A stretch of DNA of 64,000 bases from Comamonadaceae bacterium UBA2121 (GTDB taxonomy: Bacteria; Pseudomonadota; Gammaproteobacteria; Burkholderiales; Burkholderiaceae_C). The DNA is taken from contig DCYB01000004.1 in the NCBI GenBank assembly GCA_002331385.1, positions 62,001 to 126,000 on the forward strand, given 5' to 3'. Shown here in pieces: positions 9,845 through 18,281 of this stretch. Below the pieces are notes generated by a model. The model had not been told where the DNA came from and searched no databases. It saw nothing but the letters and a program-made list of their open reading frames with translations. Each line of letters opens with the position of its first letter. Position 1 is the first letter of the stretch. The translations under genes were made by a program, and so were the position numbers.

Positions 9845-10213
9845 TCAGGACGGCTGGCGCACGCGCAGCAAGGGCAGAAGGTTCTCTGGCACCTCGATTT
9901 CGTATGCGAGGATGGCGGCGGACAGCGCCTTGCCATAGTTGTCCAGCGACAGGCTGCGGGACACGCCACCGCCCAGCGCGCCATGCGCTACGAAGTTCAG
10001 GGCGTGCAGGTTGTCGACTTCGTAGCGCAGCACCTCGCCGGTGATGGCCTCGCGATGGAAGGCCTTGAAGCGCGCAGCGGTGAGCTGCTCCTTGAGCATC
10101 GGGTACAACGCGGGCGCGTAGGCGAACACGGCGATGTTGGAGGTGTTGCCCTTGTCGCCGGAGCGCGTATGCGCCACCTGCTCCAGCAGCACTTTGCGGG
10201 TTTGAGCTGTCAT
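9845..10213 (-). CDS. AtuA-associated small protein (ferredoxin-fold, AtuA C-terminal-like)
   Basis: 122-residue cytosolic protein resembling the ferredoxin-fold domain that accompanies, or is fused to, AtuA-type proteins of acyclic terpene utilisation. The recognisable motif is the N-terminal HTRSGDKGNTSNIAVFAY, followed by NLHALNFVAHGALGGGVSRSLSLDNYGK. A GGGAG ribosome binding site is seven to eight bases upstream. The 17-base gap to the AtuA gene and the conserved pairing argue for one complex. No catalytic residue set is known to me for this family, so activity is not assigned. Confidence 0.8.
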   Translation of the reverse strand: MTAQTRKVLLEQVAHTRSGDKGNTSNIAVFAYAPALYPMLKEQLTAARFKAFHREAITGEVLRYEVDNLHALNFVAHGALGGGVSRSLSLDNYGKALSAAILAYEIEVPENLLPLLRVRQPS

Positions 10214-10230
10214 GCGTGATGCTCCCTGGG

Positions 10231-11607
10231 TTAGCTGATGAAGTAGTCAATGTGCGGCGTGACCTGTTCGCGCGCGACCAGCGAGGACCACACGCCGATG
10301 ACCTCGCGGGTGCGGTCCTGATGGGGTACGCGCTTGCCGGTGTGCGCCACGCCGGAGACGGCCATGCCATCCACTTCGCGGCCCACTTTCAGGGCCTCTG
10401 CGCGCGTTGCGGTGCGGGCGGCGACGCGCACCGCCACTTCATACGGCTCGGGCGCATTCGCGGGCGTGGCCGCGCCGTGAATGGCGTTGAGGCCGAGAAA
10501 ATCGACGCGCATGTCCTCGGCCTGGAGGTTCACGATCTTGAAGCGCTCTTCCAGAATTTTCTTGGCCAGTTGCGCACGCCGCAGCGCGCCGGGGCCCGCG
10601 TAGAAGAACATGTCTTCGCCGATGAAGCCTTCCGTGCAGCCCATGGACACTTTCAGCGTCGGCGTGCGCGGCTTGCCCGTCAGGCCGGTGACGCGCACGC
10701 GATCCGGGGCGATCTGCTCGAGTTGCGCATGCGTGAAATCCACCACCACATCGGGCGTGATGTAGTTGGCCGGATCGTGCACTTCATAGAGCATCTGCTC
10801 CTTGACGGTCTGCAGCGTGATGGCACCGCCCGAGCCCGCCACCTTGGAGATCACGACCGATCCGTCCGGCTCCACCTCGGCAATGGGAAAGGCAAAGTTC
10901 CACGGCTCAGGCACGTCCTTGAGGCCAGGGTCGGAGAAATAACCGCCCGTGACTTGCGCGCCGCATTCCATCAGGTGTCCGATGCCGCTGCCCGCGCCCA
11001 CTTTCTCGTGGTCAAGCGCGTCCCAGCCGAACTCGTACATCATCGGCGCGACAAACAGCGAAGGGTCCGCCACGCGGCCCGTCACCACGATGTGCGCGCC
11101 TTCCCTGAGCGCCTGCACGATCGGTTCCGCGCCCATGTAGGCCTCAGCGGAGATCAGCGTGTCCTTCAACGTGGCCGTCGATGCGCCGTTTTCCAGGATG
11201 GTGGGCGCCAGCGACAGCACGCGGTCGGTGATCAGGCTGCCGCTCACGGCGGCCACTTTCACGCCCTCGATGCCGAGTTCGCGCAGCAACTCCACGATGC
11301 GCTGGGCCGCGCCTTGCGGATTGATCCAGCCCTGATTGGAGATGATGCGCGTGCCGCGCCGCATGCAGGCGGGCAGCACGGCGCGCATGCGATCGTCGAG
11401 ATAGGTGTCATACCCTGGAAAGCCCGGATCGCGCCGCGCCCGCACCTGCGCGGCCGACACGGTGGCTTCGGCCATGGTTTCAAAACACAGGTAATCCAGC
11501 TCGCCCTGTTCCGCGTTGAGGCCTGCAGGCTCCACGCGATCGCCCCACCATGCGGCACCCGAACCGATGCGCAGGGTCGTCGTCCGGCCCTTTCCTGATT
11601 CGCTCAT
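10231..11607 (-). CDS. AtuA-family protein (DUF1446, acyclic terpene utilisation)
   Basis: 458-residue protein of the AtuA/DUF1446 family, linked in Pseudomonas to the acyclic terpene (citronellol/geraniol) pathway but widespread in other acyl-CoA clusters. Motifs: LRIGSGAAWWGDRVEPA at the N terminus, DYLCFETMAEATVSAAQ, GYDTYLDDRMRAVLPAC, ISNQGWINPQGAAQRI, and VVTGRVADPSLFVAPMMYEF. The start at 11607 (MSESGKG) was chosen because AAGGAG sits nine bases upstream; the ATG at 11613 is closer to that site and less well spaced. First gene of an operon with the small AtuA-like protein and a Bug protein; a LysR gene is divergent. The real substrate is unknown. Confidence 0.85.
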   Translation of the reverse strand: MSESGKGRTTTLRIGSGAAWWGDRVEPAGLNAEQGELDYLCFETMAEATVSAAQVRARRDPGFPGYDTYLDDRMRAVLPACMRRGTRIISNQGWINPQGAAQRIVELLRELGIEGVKVAAVSGSLITDRVLSLAPTILENGASTATLKDTLISAEAYMGAEPIVQALREGAHIVVTGRVADPSLFVAPMMYEFGWDALDHEKVGAGSGIGHLMECGAQVTGGYFSDPGLKDVPEPWNFAFPIAEVEPDGSVVISKVAGSGGAITLQTVKEQMLYEVHDPANYITPDVVVDFTHAQLEQIAPDRVRVTGLTGKPRTPTLKVSMGCTEGFIGEDMFFYAGPGALRRAQLAKKILEERFKIVNLQAEDMRVDFLGLNAIHGAATPANAPEPYEVAVRVAARTATRAEALKVGREVDGMAVSGVAHTGKRVPHQDRTREVIGVWSSLVAREQVTPHIDYFIS

Positions 11608-11717
11608 CTGCATTGTCTCCTTGGTTATCGCTTCCATTCTGGGCAAGCGATGCAAGCGGGACAACCCACTTCAAAGAACAATGGTCATGAAACAGATTCA
11701 CAGGTACGCTGCCGCCC

Positions 11718-12620
11718 ATGGATCAATTTGCGGAAATGCTGGTGTTTCTCGCCGTCGTGGAAGAAGGCAGTTTTTCGGCTGCCGGGCGCAGGCGCGGGCT
11801 TTCGCCGTCGGCGGTCAGCAAACTCATCGCCCGGCTGGAGGCGCGACTGCATGTGCGCTTGTTCGAACGCATCGCGGGCACCATCCGCTTGACGCAGGAG
11901 GGGGAACGCTTTCGCGCGGCCAGCGAGCGCGTGGCGCAGGCCATGGTGGATGCCGAAGACTCCGTGAACGGGGCTGTGGGTGACATTGCCGGCATCGTGC
12001 GCATCCACACCGCGCTGACCACGGCGAAGTACCTGATCGCGCCGCGCCTGCCGCAGCTGCTCGACCGGCATCCGCGCTTGCAACTGGAATTTGTGCTGGG
12101 CACGGAGCGCGCCGACTTCATCCGGCAAGGGCTGGACGTCGCAGTGCACAGCGGCCGGCCGAGCGAGCTGTCGCTGATTGGCCGCCCGCTCATGTTCCGC
12201 CCGTGGGTGATTGCGGCGGCGCCGTCCTATCTCGCCCGCTTCGGCGCGCCGCAGCACCCGGACGATCTGCGTGCGCACCGCTGCCTGAACTTCACCATCC
12301 GCACGCAGTGGAACAGTTGGACTTTTCACGACGCCGATGGCATCAGCACCGTGGATATTCCGAGCTACATCGGAGCCAATCAGGGCGAGCTGCTGCGCAC
12401 GCTCGCGCTGCAGGGTCTGGGCGTGGTGCGGCTGGCGCATTTCAACATCGCTGCCGATCTGGCGGCTGGCCGTCTCGTGCCGCTGCTGCAAGGGTTTCAC
12501 CAGCGCAGCGAGGATGACCGCTTCTACCTGCTCTATCCCAGTGGCCGGTCGCTCGCGCCACGGGTGCGCGCGGTGGTGGACTTTCTGGGCGAGCAACTGG
12601 CCGAGCCAGCCACCCCATGA
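11718..12620 (+). CDS. LysR-type transcriptional regulator
   Basis: 300-residue LysR regulator. The N-terminal winged helix (MDQFAEMLVFLAVVEEGSFSAA, then LSPSAVSKLIARLEARL) covers residues 1-60; the effector domain begins around residue 90 (GIVRIHTALTTAKYLIAPRLPQLL). It lies 110 bases divergent from the AtuA operon, the standard arrangement for a LysR protein controlling its neighbour in response to a pathway intermediate. The gap holds both promoters; no clear T-N11-A site could be fixed. Convergent with the pirin gene, whose terminator lies between. Confidence 0.93.
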   Translation: MDQFAEMLVFLAVVEEGSFSAAGRRRGLSPSAVSKLIARLEARLHVRLFERIAGTIRLTQEGERFRAASERVAQAMVDAEDSVNGAVGDIAGIVRIHTALTTAKYLIAPRLPQLLDRHPRLQLEFVLGTERADFIRQGLDVAVHSGRPSELSLIGRPLMFRPWVIAAAPSYLARFGAPQHPDDLRAHRCLNFTIRTQWNSWTFHDADGISTVDIPSYIGANQGELLRTLALQGLGVVRLAHFNIAADLAAGRLVPLLQGFHQRSEDDRFYLLYPSGRSLAPRVRAVVDFLGEQLAEPATP

Positions 12621-12640
12621 ATGCGGCGCGGCGATAAAGC

Positions 12641-12674
12641 AAAAAAAGCGGACATCGCTTGCACGATGTCCGCC
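12641..12674 (-). terminator. terminator of the pirin gene
   Basis: Inverted repeat GCGGACATCG / CGATGTCCGC with a CTTGCA-type loop; on the minus strand it is followed by seven T residues (AAAAAAA on the plus strand). Intrinsic terminator between two converging genes. Confidence 0.85.
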
Positions 12675-12694
12675 TTGTCGTAGTGCCTTTGCGC

Positions 12695-13735
12695 TCAGGC
12701 AGCGACGCCCGGCACCTCGTCCTGCGTTGCGCCCGGATGGCGCGCAAAACGCCGGGGCTCTGCGCCGTGAACGGGATCGTTTTCCTTCCACGGCCAGCCA
12801 CCGAACTGGGTGCGGCGGAAGTCCTGCATGGCCTGCATGATTTCCTGCTCGCTGTTCATCACGAACGGGCCGTATTGCGCGACCCGCTCGGCAATCGGCA
12901 CGCCTTGCATCAGCAGACATTCCACGGCCTCGCTGCCGGTGTTGACCAGTTCCACCGCTCGGCTGCCATCCAGCTCGTATGCGGCATGGCCATCGAGCGC
13001 ATCGCCCGCCAGTTGCAGGCCGCTGCCCACAAACCAGTACAGCATGCGGCGCGCCTTGGCATGGTGCGCGGCAGGCATGGTCCAGCGGGCGCCGGGCGCG
13101 AGTGTGATGGTCCAGATCGCCACGTCGTGCGCGGGATCGGCGGCCCATGACTCGGGCGGCGGCGACAACGGCTGCTGCGCGCCTTCGAGGGCTCCGGCGA
13201 CCACGGCGATCTCCGTGCGCTTGCCGCCCTCATCCACATGCACCAGCCGCGGAATGCGCTCGTTCCAGAACATGGTGAAGTGCGGTGCCACCATCTTGCT
13301 CGCGGCAGGCAGGTTCAGCCAGATCTGGAACAGCTCCAGCGGGTTGGGCTTGTCCGTGTGGACCAGTGGAAACATCTCGGAGTGCATGATGCCCTTGCCC
13401 GCCGTGAGCCACTGCACGTCGCCATTGCCAAAGCGTGCTGCCGCTCCGAGCGAGTCGGAATGGTCGATCAGCCCTTCGCGCACCAGCGTGACGGTTTCAA
13501 AGCCACGGTGCGGATGGCCGGGAAAGCCCGGCACGACTTCACCGTGGTACATGTTGAAGCCGTCCTTGTTGCCGAAATCGCTGCCGATCTCGCGCTCTTC
13601 CAGTTCAACGGCCTGCACGCCCAATTCGCCATTGCTTGCCGGGTATGCATCCAGGTGGTGCGCGCAAAACAGGAATGGGTCGAGTGTGGGCCAGAGGCGG
13701 CCAAGGGGTTGCTTGTTGAGGATCGCGTTGCTCAC
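12695..13735 (-). CDS. pirin family protein
   Basis: Bicupin of the pirin family, about 346 residues. The N-terminal cupin shows FLFCAHHLDAYPAS, the metal-binding HPHRGFETVTLVREG, and the HSDSLGAAARFGNGDVQWLTAGKGIMHSEMF block with several histidines; the second cupin follows (about 200-300). Some pirins oxidise quercetin-like flavonoids, others are redox cofactors of regulators; which applies cannot be decided. I chose the GTG at 13735 because AAGGAG lies six bases upstream, rather than a longer ATG frame to 13777. A C-terminal extension (PRRFARHPGATQDEVPGVAA) follows the core. Confidence 0.88.
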   Translation of the reverse strand: MSNAILNKQPLGRLWPTLDPFLFCAHHLDAYPASNGELGVQAVELEEREIGSDFGNKDGFNMYHGEVVPGFPGHPHRGFETVTLVREGLIDHSDSLGAAARFGNGDVQWLTAGKGIMHSEMFPLVHTDKPNPLELFQIWLNLPAASKMVAPHFTMFWNERIPRLVHVDEGGKRTEIAVVAGALEGAQQPLSPPPESWAADPAHDVAIWTITLAPGARWTMPAAHHAKARRMLYWFVGSGLQLAGDALDGHAAYELDGSRAVELVNTGSEAVECLLMQGVPIAERVAQYGPFVMNSEQEIMQAMQDFRRTQFGGWPWKENDPVHGAEPRRFARHPGATQDEVPGVAA

Positions 13736-13900
13736 GGTGGGCTCCTTCGTTGTGCATGGATGCGCCATTGCCTCCATCGCAGTTTGAACCCTCTACAGAT
13801 GGGGACGCGGCGCGCCATTGCCATAGGCGCATTGGACCTATCAGCGCAACGGTGCATTGCGCTGGTGATGCCAGTGCAAGAAGGCACTCACCTGCGCACA

Positions 13901-14371
13901 TCATTGCGCATGCAAGGGCTGGATCAGCTCGGTGCGCCAGCGGGTGGCGTCTTGGCCGCACTCGGGGCCGCTCAGATAGCACTCCCACAGATCATCCGTC
14001 GCACGCAGGCCCTGCTCGCGCACCCACAGGCGGAAACTGCGCCAGAACTGCGGCAGGTCTTCGTAGCGCCCGCGATAAACGGTGCGCGCCGCACGCATAC
14101 CCGGCCACGCACCTGCGCGCACGCGGCCCGTGCTTTCGACGAGACGGTTCACGGGCACGCCGATTTCCAGCTCGAAGCAGTCCGTCGGCAAGCGCAGGTG
14201 ATGGGTGTAGAGCGAACCTGCCGCTACCACGCCTTGCGCGTGAATCGCGTCGAGAAGCTCACGCACGCCGCGGCCGATCACCAGATGGATTTCTTCGCAG
14301 GTGCAGTCCACACGAAGCACCGCCGTGAGGCGTTGCTCCGGAAATTCGATGATCTGGGGCGGGTCCAACAT
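13901..14371 (-). CDS. GyrI-like/effector-binding-domain protein (uncertain)
   Basis: 156-residue cytosolic protein whose overall pattern (LDPPQIIEFPEQRLTAVLRVDCTCEEI at the N terminus; PVNRLVESTGRVRAGAWPGMRAARTVYRGRYEDLPQFW later) resembles the GyrI-like small-molecule-binding fold of AraC/BmrR effector domains, here without a DNA-binding domain. The start is fixed by AAGGAG with six-base spacing before ATG 14371. It stands between pirin and the SDR gene on the same strand but with 165- and 114-base gaps, so probably not one operon. Function not assignable. Confidence 0.65.
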   Translation of the reverse strand: MLDPPQIIEFPEQRLTAVLRVDCTCEEIHLVIGRGVRELLDAIHAQGVVAAGSLYTHHLRLPTDCFELEIGVPVNRLVESTGRVRAGAWPGMRAARTVYRGRYEDLPQFWRSFRLWVREQGLRATDDLWECYLSGPECGQDATRWRTELIQPLHAQ

Positions 14372-14485
14372 GGCGGGCTCCTTGTCGGTGGTCAGCAGCA
14401 GAAAAACATCTTCCTCCAGACCACATGGTAGTGCGCCCGCCGCCAAAATTCCATAGGACAGATTCGTACAGGAAGCCGCCCCGCG

Positions 14486-15508
14486 TCAGCGCCTGCGGCC
14501 CAGCCACCAGCCGAGCGCCAGTCCCACCGATCCCATCATGATGGCGGCGACCACTGCCTCGTTGCGCGCATCGCGCACGCCACCATCGATGGCGGCTTCG
14601 GTCGAGGGCGCGTACAGATTGCCATCGCTGACGGGTGCTGGCTCCGAATGGCGCAGATTGCGCGCACCCAGCCAATGCATCACCTTGCCAAACAGGGTGG
14701 GCGAGACAGCATGCGCCACACGGCTCGGCAACGCCCCCGCACCCAGCCAGGTGACGGCGCGTGGATTGGGCGAATAGGCCAGCCCCACAATCGCATGCGC
14801 CACGCGGCGTGGGTCCAGCATGGGCAGCGGCACCCGCAGGCGTCGCCCGGTGTAGTTCGCGCCGTTGGCGAGGCCGGGCGTGTCCACCACCGTCGGTGCC
14901 ACGTCGCACACGTGCACATGCGGCAGATCAGCCACTTCGGCCCGCAGGCTTTCGGACAGGCCGCGCTGGCCAAACTTACTCGCGCTGTTGGCAGCAGAGA
15001 ACGGCGCGCCGACCCAACCGCTCATGGAATTGAGGTTGACCAGCAGACCACGCCCGGTCTCGCGGAAGTGCTGGATGGCCGCATGGGCGCCATACAAATG
15101 GCCCATGAGATTGGACTCGATCACGCGGCGGCTGGCCGACAGAGGTACGCCGTCAAAGCGGCCCACGGCGCTCACGCCCGCAGCGTTCACCCACACATCG
15201 ATGCGCCCGTAATGGCTCACGGCGCGCTGCGCGAGCTTTTGCACGGCGTCCGAATCCGTCACGTCGGTCGGAATTCCAAGCGCGGAACCGCCTTCCGCCA
15301 GACATTCCGTCACCACCGGAGCCAGCGTTTCCGCGCTGCGCGCCGCCAGCACCAGCTTGGCGCCGCGCCGGGCAAATGCCACCGCCGTAGCGTGACCGAT
15401 GCCGCTGGAGGCGCCCACAATGACGACGACGAGGCTGCGGCGCTGAGCGGCGGCCACCATGGCGGCCGATCTGCGTGGATTGTCGGAGGATGCTGCGAGT
15501 GAGGTCAT
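14486..15508 (-). CDS. SDR-family protein with C-terminal membrane anchor, catalytic Tyr replaced
   Basis: 340-residue short-chain dehydrogenase/reductase-like protein. The nucleotide-binding VVVIVGASSGIGHATAVAFARRGAKL motif is near residue 30 and the NAAGVSAVG motif is intact. The catalytic region reads NLNSMSGWVGAP then FSAANSASKFGQRG: Ser and Lys are present but the position of the catalytic Tyr (YxxxK) is Asn. The C terminus has a membrane helix (AAIMMGSVGLALGWWLG) and an RRR cap. Start chosen at MTSLAASS with a GGAAAGAG about ten bases upstream. It may be inactive as a classical SDR or use another acid; substrate unknown. Confidence 0.85.
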   Translation of the reverse strand: MTSLAASSDNPRRSAAMVAAAQRRSLVVVIVGASSGIGHATAVAFARRGAKLVLAARSAETLAPVVTECLAEGGSALGIPTDVTDSDAVQKLAQRAVSHYGRIDVWVNAAGVSAVGRFDGVPLSASRRVIESNLMGHLYGAHAAIQHFRETGRGLLVNLNSMSGWVGAPFSAANSASKFGQRGLSESLRAEVADLPHVHVCDVAPTVVDTPGLANGANYTGRRLRVPLPMLDPRRVAHAIVGLAYSPNPRAVTWLGAGALPSRVAHAVSPTLFGKVMHWLGARNLRHSEPAPVSDGNLYAPSTEAAIDGGVRDARNEAVVAAIMMGSVGLALGWWLGRRR

Positions 15509-15707
15509 AGAAGTGTTTCTCTTTCCTGAGTCGGCCAGATCCAGCGCCCTCGCCACTCCGGCGATCGGCACTGACCCGACGGAAGGTACCTCCACTTTGT
15601 AACAGCGGCCTGACGCCGGGCACGTAGGACAGCTTCACGATTGTGCGGCGGGCCAGTCCTGCCTGCACTGCGTGCTTCACCTCATGTGCACCGGAACGAT
15701 CGATTGA

Positions 15708-16313
15708 TCACAATCGCGATTTCGGCCTGAGCTGCACCTTCAGCCCCTTGGGTGTGACCGTGAAGTCGCCCGGCTCCAGCCCCAACCCGTCGGTCAGCGC
15801 CAGGTCCTTGTCGGTCAACTGGTACAGCACCACTTCCTGCAGCGCCTGACGCGCGAGTGTGGCGCCGTATTGCTGCAGCATCTGTTCGGCTGCGGGAGTG
15901 AGCCCCTGCATGCGCAGCGCATTGAGCTGCAACTGCGTGGCGCGCAAGCTGCGATCGGAGGGCTCATAGCGCAGCGAGAAATCGACGTCCAGCGAGCCGT
16001 CGTACGACTGCGCCTGCAACAGCGGACCGGATGCATTCAGGGCGAGCACGGTGTTCAGTTGGTTGGTCACTGGACGCAGCCCGATGCGCGGGTCCGACAG
16101 TTGGAAGTTGAGCAAGCCCCCCAGCCCAAACTGGCGCGGGAACTTGCGCGCCACCGCTTCCTGGATCTGCCCCGCAGAAATCGTGTACCCCTGCTGGGCC
16201 ATGGCGCTGGGCGACAACGTACACCCCGATGCCACCAGCCCCGTTGCCACCAGGGCACCCATCACGTATCGGCGGCGCTCTGCATTGGCGCTCACCGCAC
16301 TGCTCATTTCCAT
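15708..16313 (-). CDS. DUF1439 (YceB-like) lipoprotein
   Basis: 201-residue predicted lipoprotein of the DUF1439 family. Signal peptide with positive residues AERRR, hydrophobic VMGALVATGLVASGC and a lipobox cysteine near residue 31, then the family core from GYTISAGQIQEAVARKFPRQF through DPRIGLRPVTNQLNTVLALN and the C-terminal half QEVVLYQLTDKDLALTDGLG. ATG 16313 is preferred because the AGGA about nine bases upstream is well spaced; ATGs at 16322 and 16307 are alternatives. Such proteins are envelope lipid-binding-type (BPI/SMP-like) folds by family knowledge; the role here is unknown. Confidence 0.82.
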   Translation of the reverse strand: MEMSSAVSANAERRRYVMGALVATGLVASGCTLSPSAMAQQGYTISAGQIQEAVARKFPRQFGLGGLLNFQLSDPRIGLRPVTNQLNTVLALNASGPLLQAQSYDGSLDVDFSLRYEPSDRSLRATQLQLNALRMQGLTPAAEQMLQQYGATLARQALQEVVLYQLTDKDLALTDGLGLEPGDFTVTPKGLKVQLRPKSRL

Positions 16314-16473
16314 GTTTGTCATTCCTGCAAAGGCACCACACTGCTGCGGTGCGATGGACTCGCTGCACCGTTGCATTGTCACTTGTTGCAGCGATCGGGG
16401 ACAGAAAAAAGGGTTGCTTGCAGTAACGACGGTCGGGGCGTCGCAGTGCTGGGGCGTTACCGTGCTGGGGCGG

Positions 16474-17172
16474 TCAGTTGCGATTGGCCGTTTCCGTGCT
16501 GCCACTCACGCCCAACATGGCGTCGCGCAACTTCCAGTCGGCAGGTGTCGCGCCAATCCAGATGCCCGCCAGTGCGTGATAGAACTCCGCTTCAGGAATC
16601 GGCTCCGACGCCACCTTGCCTTTCACCGTCACCACCGTTCCCTTGCCCGGCACCCAGTCCAGCGTGATGGCATCACCCGGCTCCAGCCGCTTGTATTCGT
16701 TGAAGAGCGCGGACATGCGCAGCATCGCAGGCGTCAACCGCGTGGCCACGGACTTGTCCATGTTTTCGAGAATGCCGCGCACAAACATGGTTCCCAACTC
16801 GTTGGCATTCACCTCGCGCAGCATCACCATGTGAATGCGCTTGGCCTCTGCCGCGCCCGCCAGTTGTGCGTAGCGCTCGATCGGCTTTTCGGTGTAGAGC
16901 GCCGCGCGGTACACCTGAAACACCGCCCGGTAGCGAATGCCTGCCCCGTTCAACGCGACGGCGCGCCCGCCCACATTCGCCTTGTCGGGAAACGCCGCTC
17001 CGGGGGCCAGCGAACTGCGCGCCGAGGCCTCCACCGATGTGGCCGCACTGTCCGCCTGCGCACCGTCCGCCCGCGCACTCGCAGGCACTTCGTTGCGCGC
17101 CTGTGCCAGACCCGACGCCATCACCATCGCCCCCATGGTGAGGCAGTTCCTTGCCATGCCCCCGAATCTCAT
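16474..17172 (-). CDS. chalcone-isomerase-fold secreted protein
   Basis: 232-residue exported protein with a chalcone isomerase-like fold. Signal peptide (MRFGGMARNCLTMGAMVMASGLAQA), a low-complexity Ala/Ser segment, then the family core: LNGAGIRYRAVFQVYRAALYT, MVMLREVNANELGTMFVRGI, and the C-terminal FYHALAGIWIGATPADWKLR with a final LLG-like DAMLG. Bacterial CHI-like proteins lack the plant flavanone role; they are usually putative lipid-binding envelope proteins. GGAGG lies upstream of ATG 17172. Divergent from the IclR regulator, with a 222-base AT-richer spacer between them. Confidence 0.82.
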   Translation of the reverse strand: MRFGGMARNCLTMGAMVMASGLAQARNEVPASARADGAQADSAATSVEASARSSLAPGAAFPDKANVGGRAVALNGAGIRYRAVFQVYRAALYTEKPIERYAQLAGAAEAKRIHMVMLREVNANELGTMFVRGILENMDKSVATRLTPAMLRMSALFNEYKRLEPGDAITLDWVPGKGTVVTVKGKVASEPIPEAEFYHALAGIWIGATPADWKLRDAMLGVSGSTETANRN

Positions 17173-17195
17173 AGCGCCTCCCTTTTGTCTCATTA

Positions 17196-17211
17196 ATTCA
17201 TGTAGATGAAT
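17196..17211. promoter_or_regulatory. palindrome near the CHI-like gene start
   Basis: Perfect 6-4-6 inverted repeat ATTCAT-GTAG-ATGAAT, 24 bases upstream of the CHI-like start. Possible operator or 5' hairpin; no protein assigned. Confidence 0.35.
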
Positions 17212-17299
17212 GCTATTGATTCGGTGAAATATTGAGAAGTAGACAAATACTTTTGTTCACACTTCATCGAGGACAGGCAGCGCATGAAGTACCCGCAAA

Positions 17300-17316
17300 G
17301 TTTCATTCGCTGAAAC
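17300..17316. promoter_or_regulatory. candidate IclR operator
   Basis: Imperfectly spaced dyad GTTTCA-TTCGC-TGAAAC about 80 bases upstream of the iclR-type gene, in the divergent intergene. The shape (GAAAC/GTTTC half-sites) resembles sites of IclR-family regulators, so autoregulation is a reasonable inference. Confidence 0.4.
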
Positions 17317-17394
17317 AGATCGGAAAGCTTTTGACGGATGTGAGCGCGATTCCTATATTTCCCTTCATCCGTTGTTTCACCAATAGAAACCGCC

Positions 17395-18240
17395 ATGGCC
17401 ACTTCCAAACGAACCAAGTCCCTTGTGACGCGCACTGGCGGTCAGAGCGTTTCGTCGGTGGAGCGCGCCATGCGCATCCTGCGCGTGATGTCCGAAGGCA
17501 GCAACGCCCGGTTGACCGACATCGCTGCGGCGGCGGGTCTGGACAAGGCGACGACCTCGCGCCTGCTGGAATCGCTGGTGCGCGATGGCTTTGTGAGCCG
17601 CGACAGCGAAACCAGGCAATTTGCGCTCGGCCCCGAGCTGATGGTGCTGGGTGCGGCGGCGCTCCGGCGCTTCGATCCCCGGCCGCTGGTGCGCCCGAGC
17701 CTGATGCGCCTGACCGCGCAATTTGAAGACAGCGTCGTGCTCTCCATTCCCAGCGGCATCGAATCGCTGTGTATCGACGTGGAAGAAGGCACTTACCCGA
17801 TCCGCGCCAACTACCTGCGCGTAGGCAGTCGCAGACCGCTGGGCGTGGGCGCGGGCAGCCTCGCGCTGCTGGCGTGGATGCCGAATGACGAACGCGAGGC
17901 CGCGCTGGAGATCCTCATCGGCCAACTGCAACACTATCCACGCATCGACGAGGACCTGCTGCACGAGCGCATCCGGCAGGCACAGGACAAGGGCTACGCC
18001 GTGCTGCTGGATGTGGTGGTCGAGCGCATGGGCGGCATTGCCGTGCCGATCTTCGACGTCACCGGACGGCCCGTGGCCGCCATCAGCATCGCGGCGCTCA
18101 ACGATCGCATCCTCTCGCGCGAAGCGGCCATGGGACAGGCGCTGATGCGTGAAGCCATGGTCTGTCACGTGCGCTGGGCCGAGGCCACCCACGTGGGCTC
18201 GCGCACGGCTCCCATGACCGCCAAACGCAAGGCCGCATGA
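17395..18240 (+). CDS. IclR family transcriptional regulator
   Basis: 281-residue IclR regulator. The winged helix spans about residues 18-80 (SSVERAMRILRVMSEGSNARLTDIA, LDKATTSRLLESLVRDGFV); the effector domain follows from about 95, with GVGAGSLALLAWM and DVVVERMGGIAVPIFD. It heads an operon-like run of thiolase-like, DUF35, Bug and acyl-CoA ligase genes: the stop TGA overlaps a downstream ATGA and the next true start is about 40 bases on. It likely controls this catabolic run and possibly itself through the dyad at 17300. Confidence 0.93.
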   Translation: MATSKRTKSLVTRTGGQSVSSVERAMRILRVMSEGSNARLTDIAAAAGLDKATTSRLLESLVRDGFVSRDSETRQFALGPELMVLGAAALRRFDPRPLVRPSLMRLTAQFEDSVVLSIPSGIESLCIDVEEGTYPIRANYLRVGSRRPLGVGAGSLALLAWMPNDEREAALEILIGQLQHYPRIDEDLLHERIRQAQDKGYAVLLDVVVERMGGIAVPIFDVTGRPVAAISIAALNDRILSREAAMGQALMREAMVCHVRWAEATHVGSRTAPMTAKRKAA

Positions 18241-18281
18241 GCAGCGCACATCACGCCAGAAGAACCACGAAGGAGACAGCT

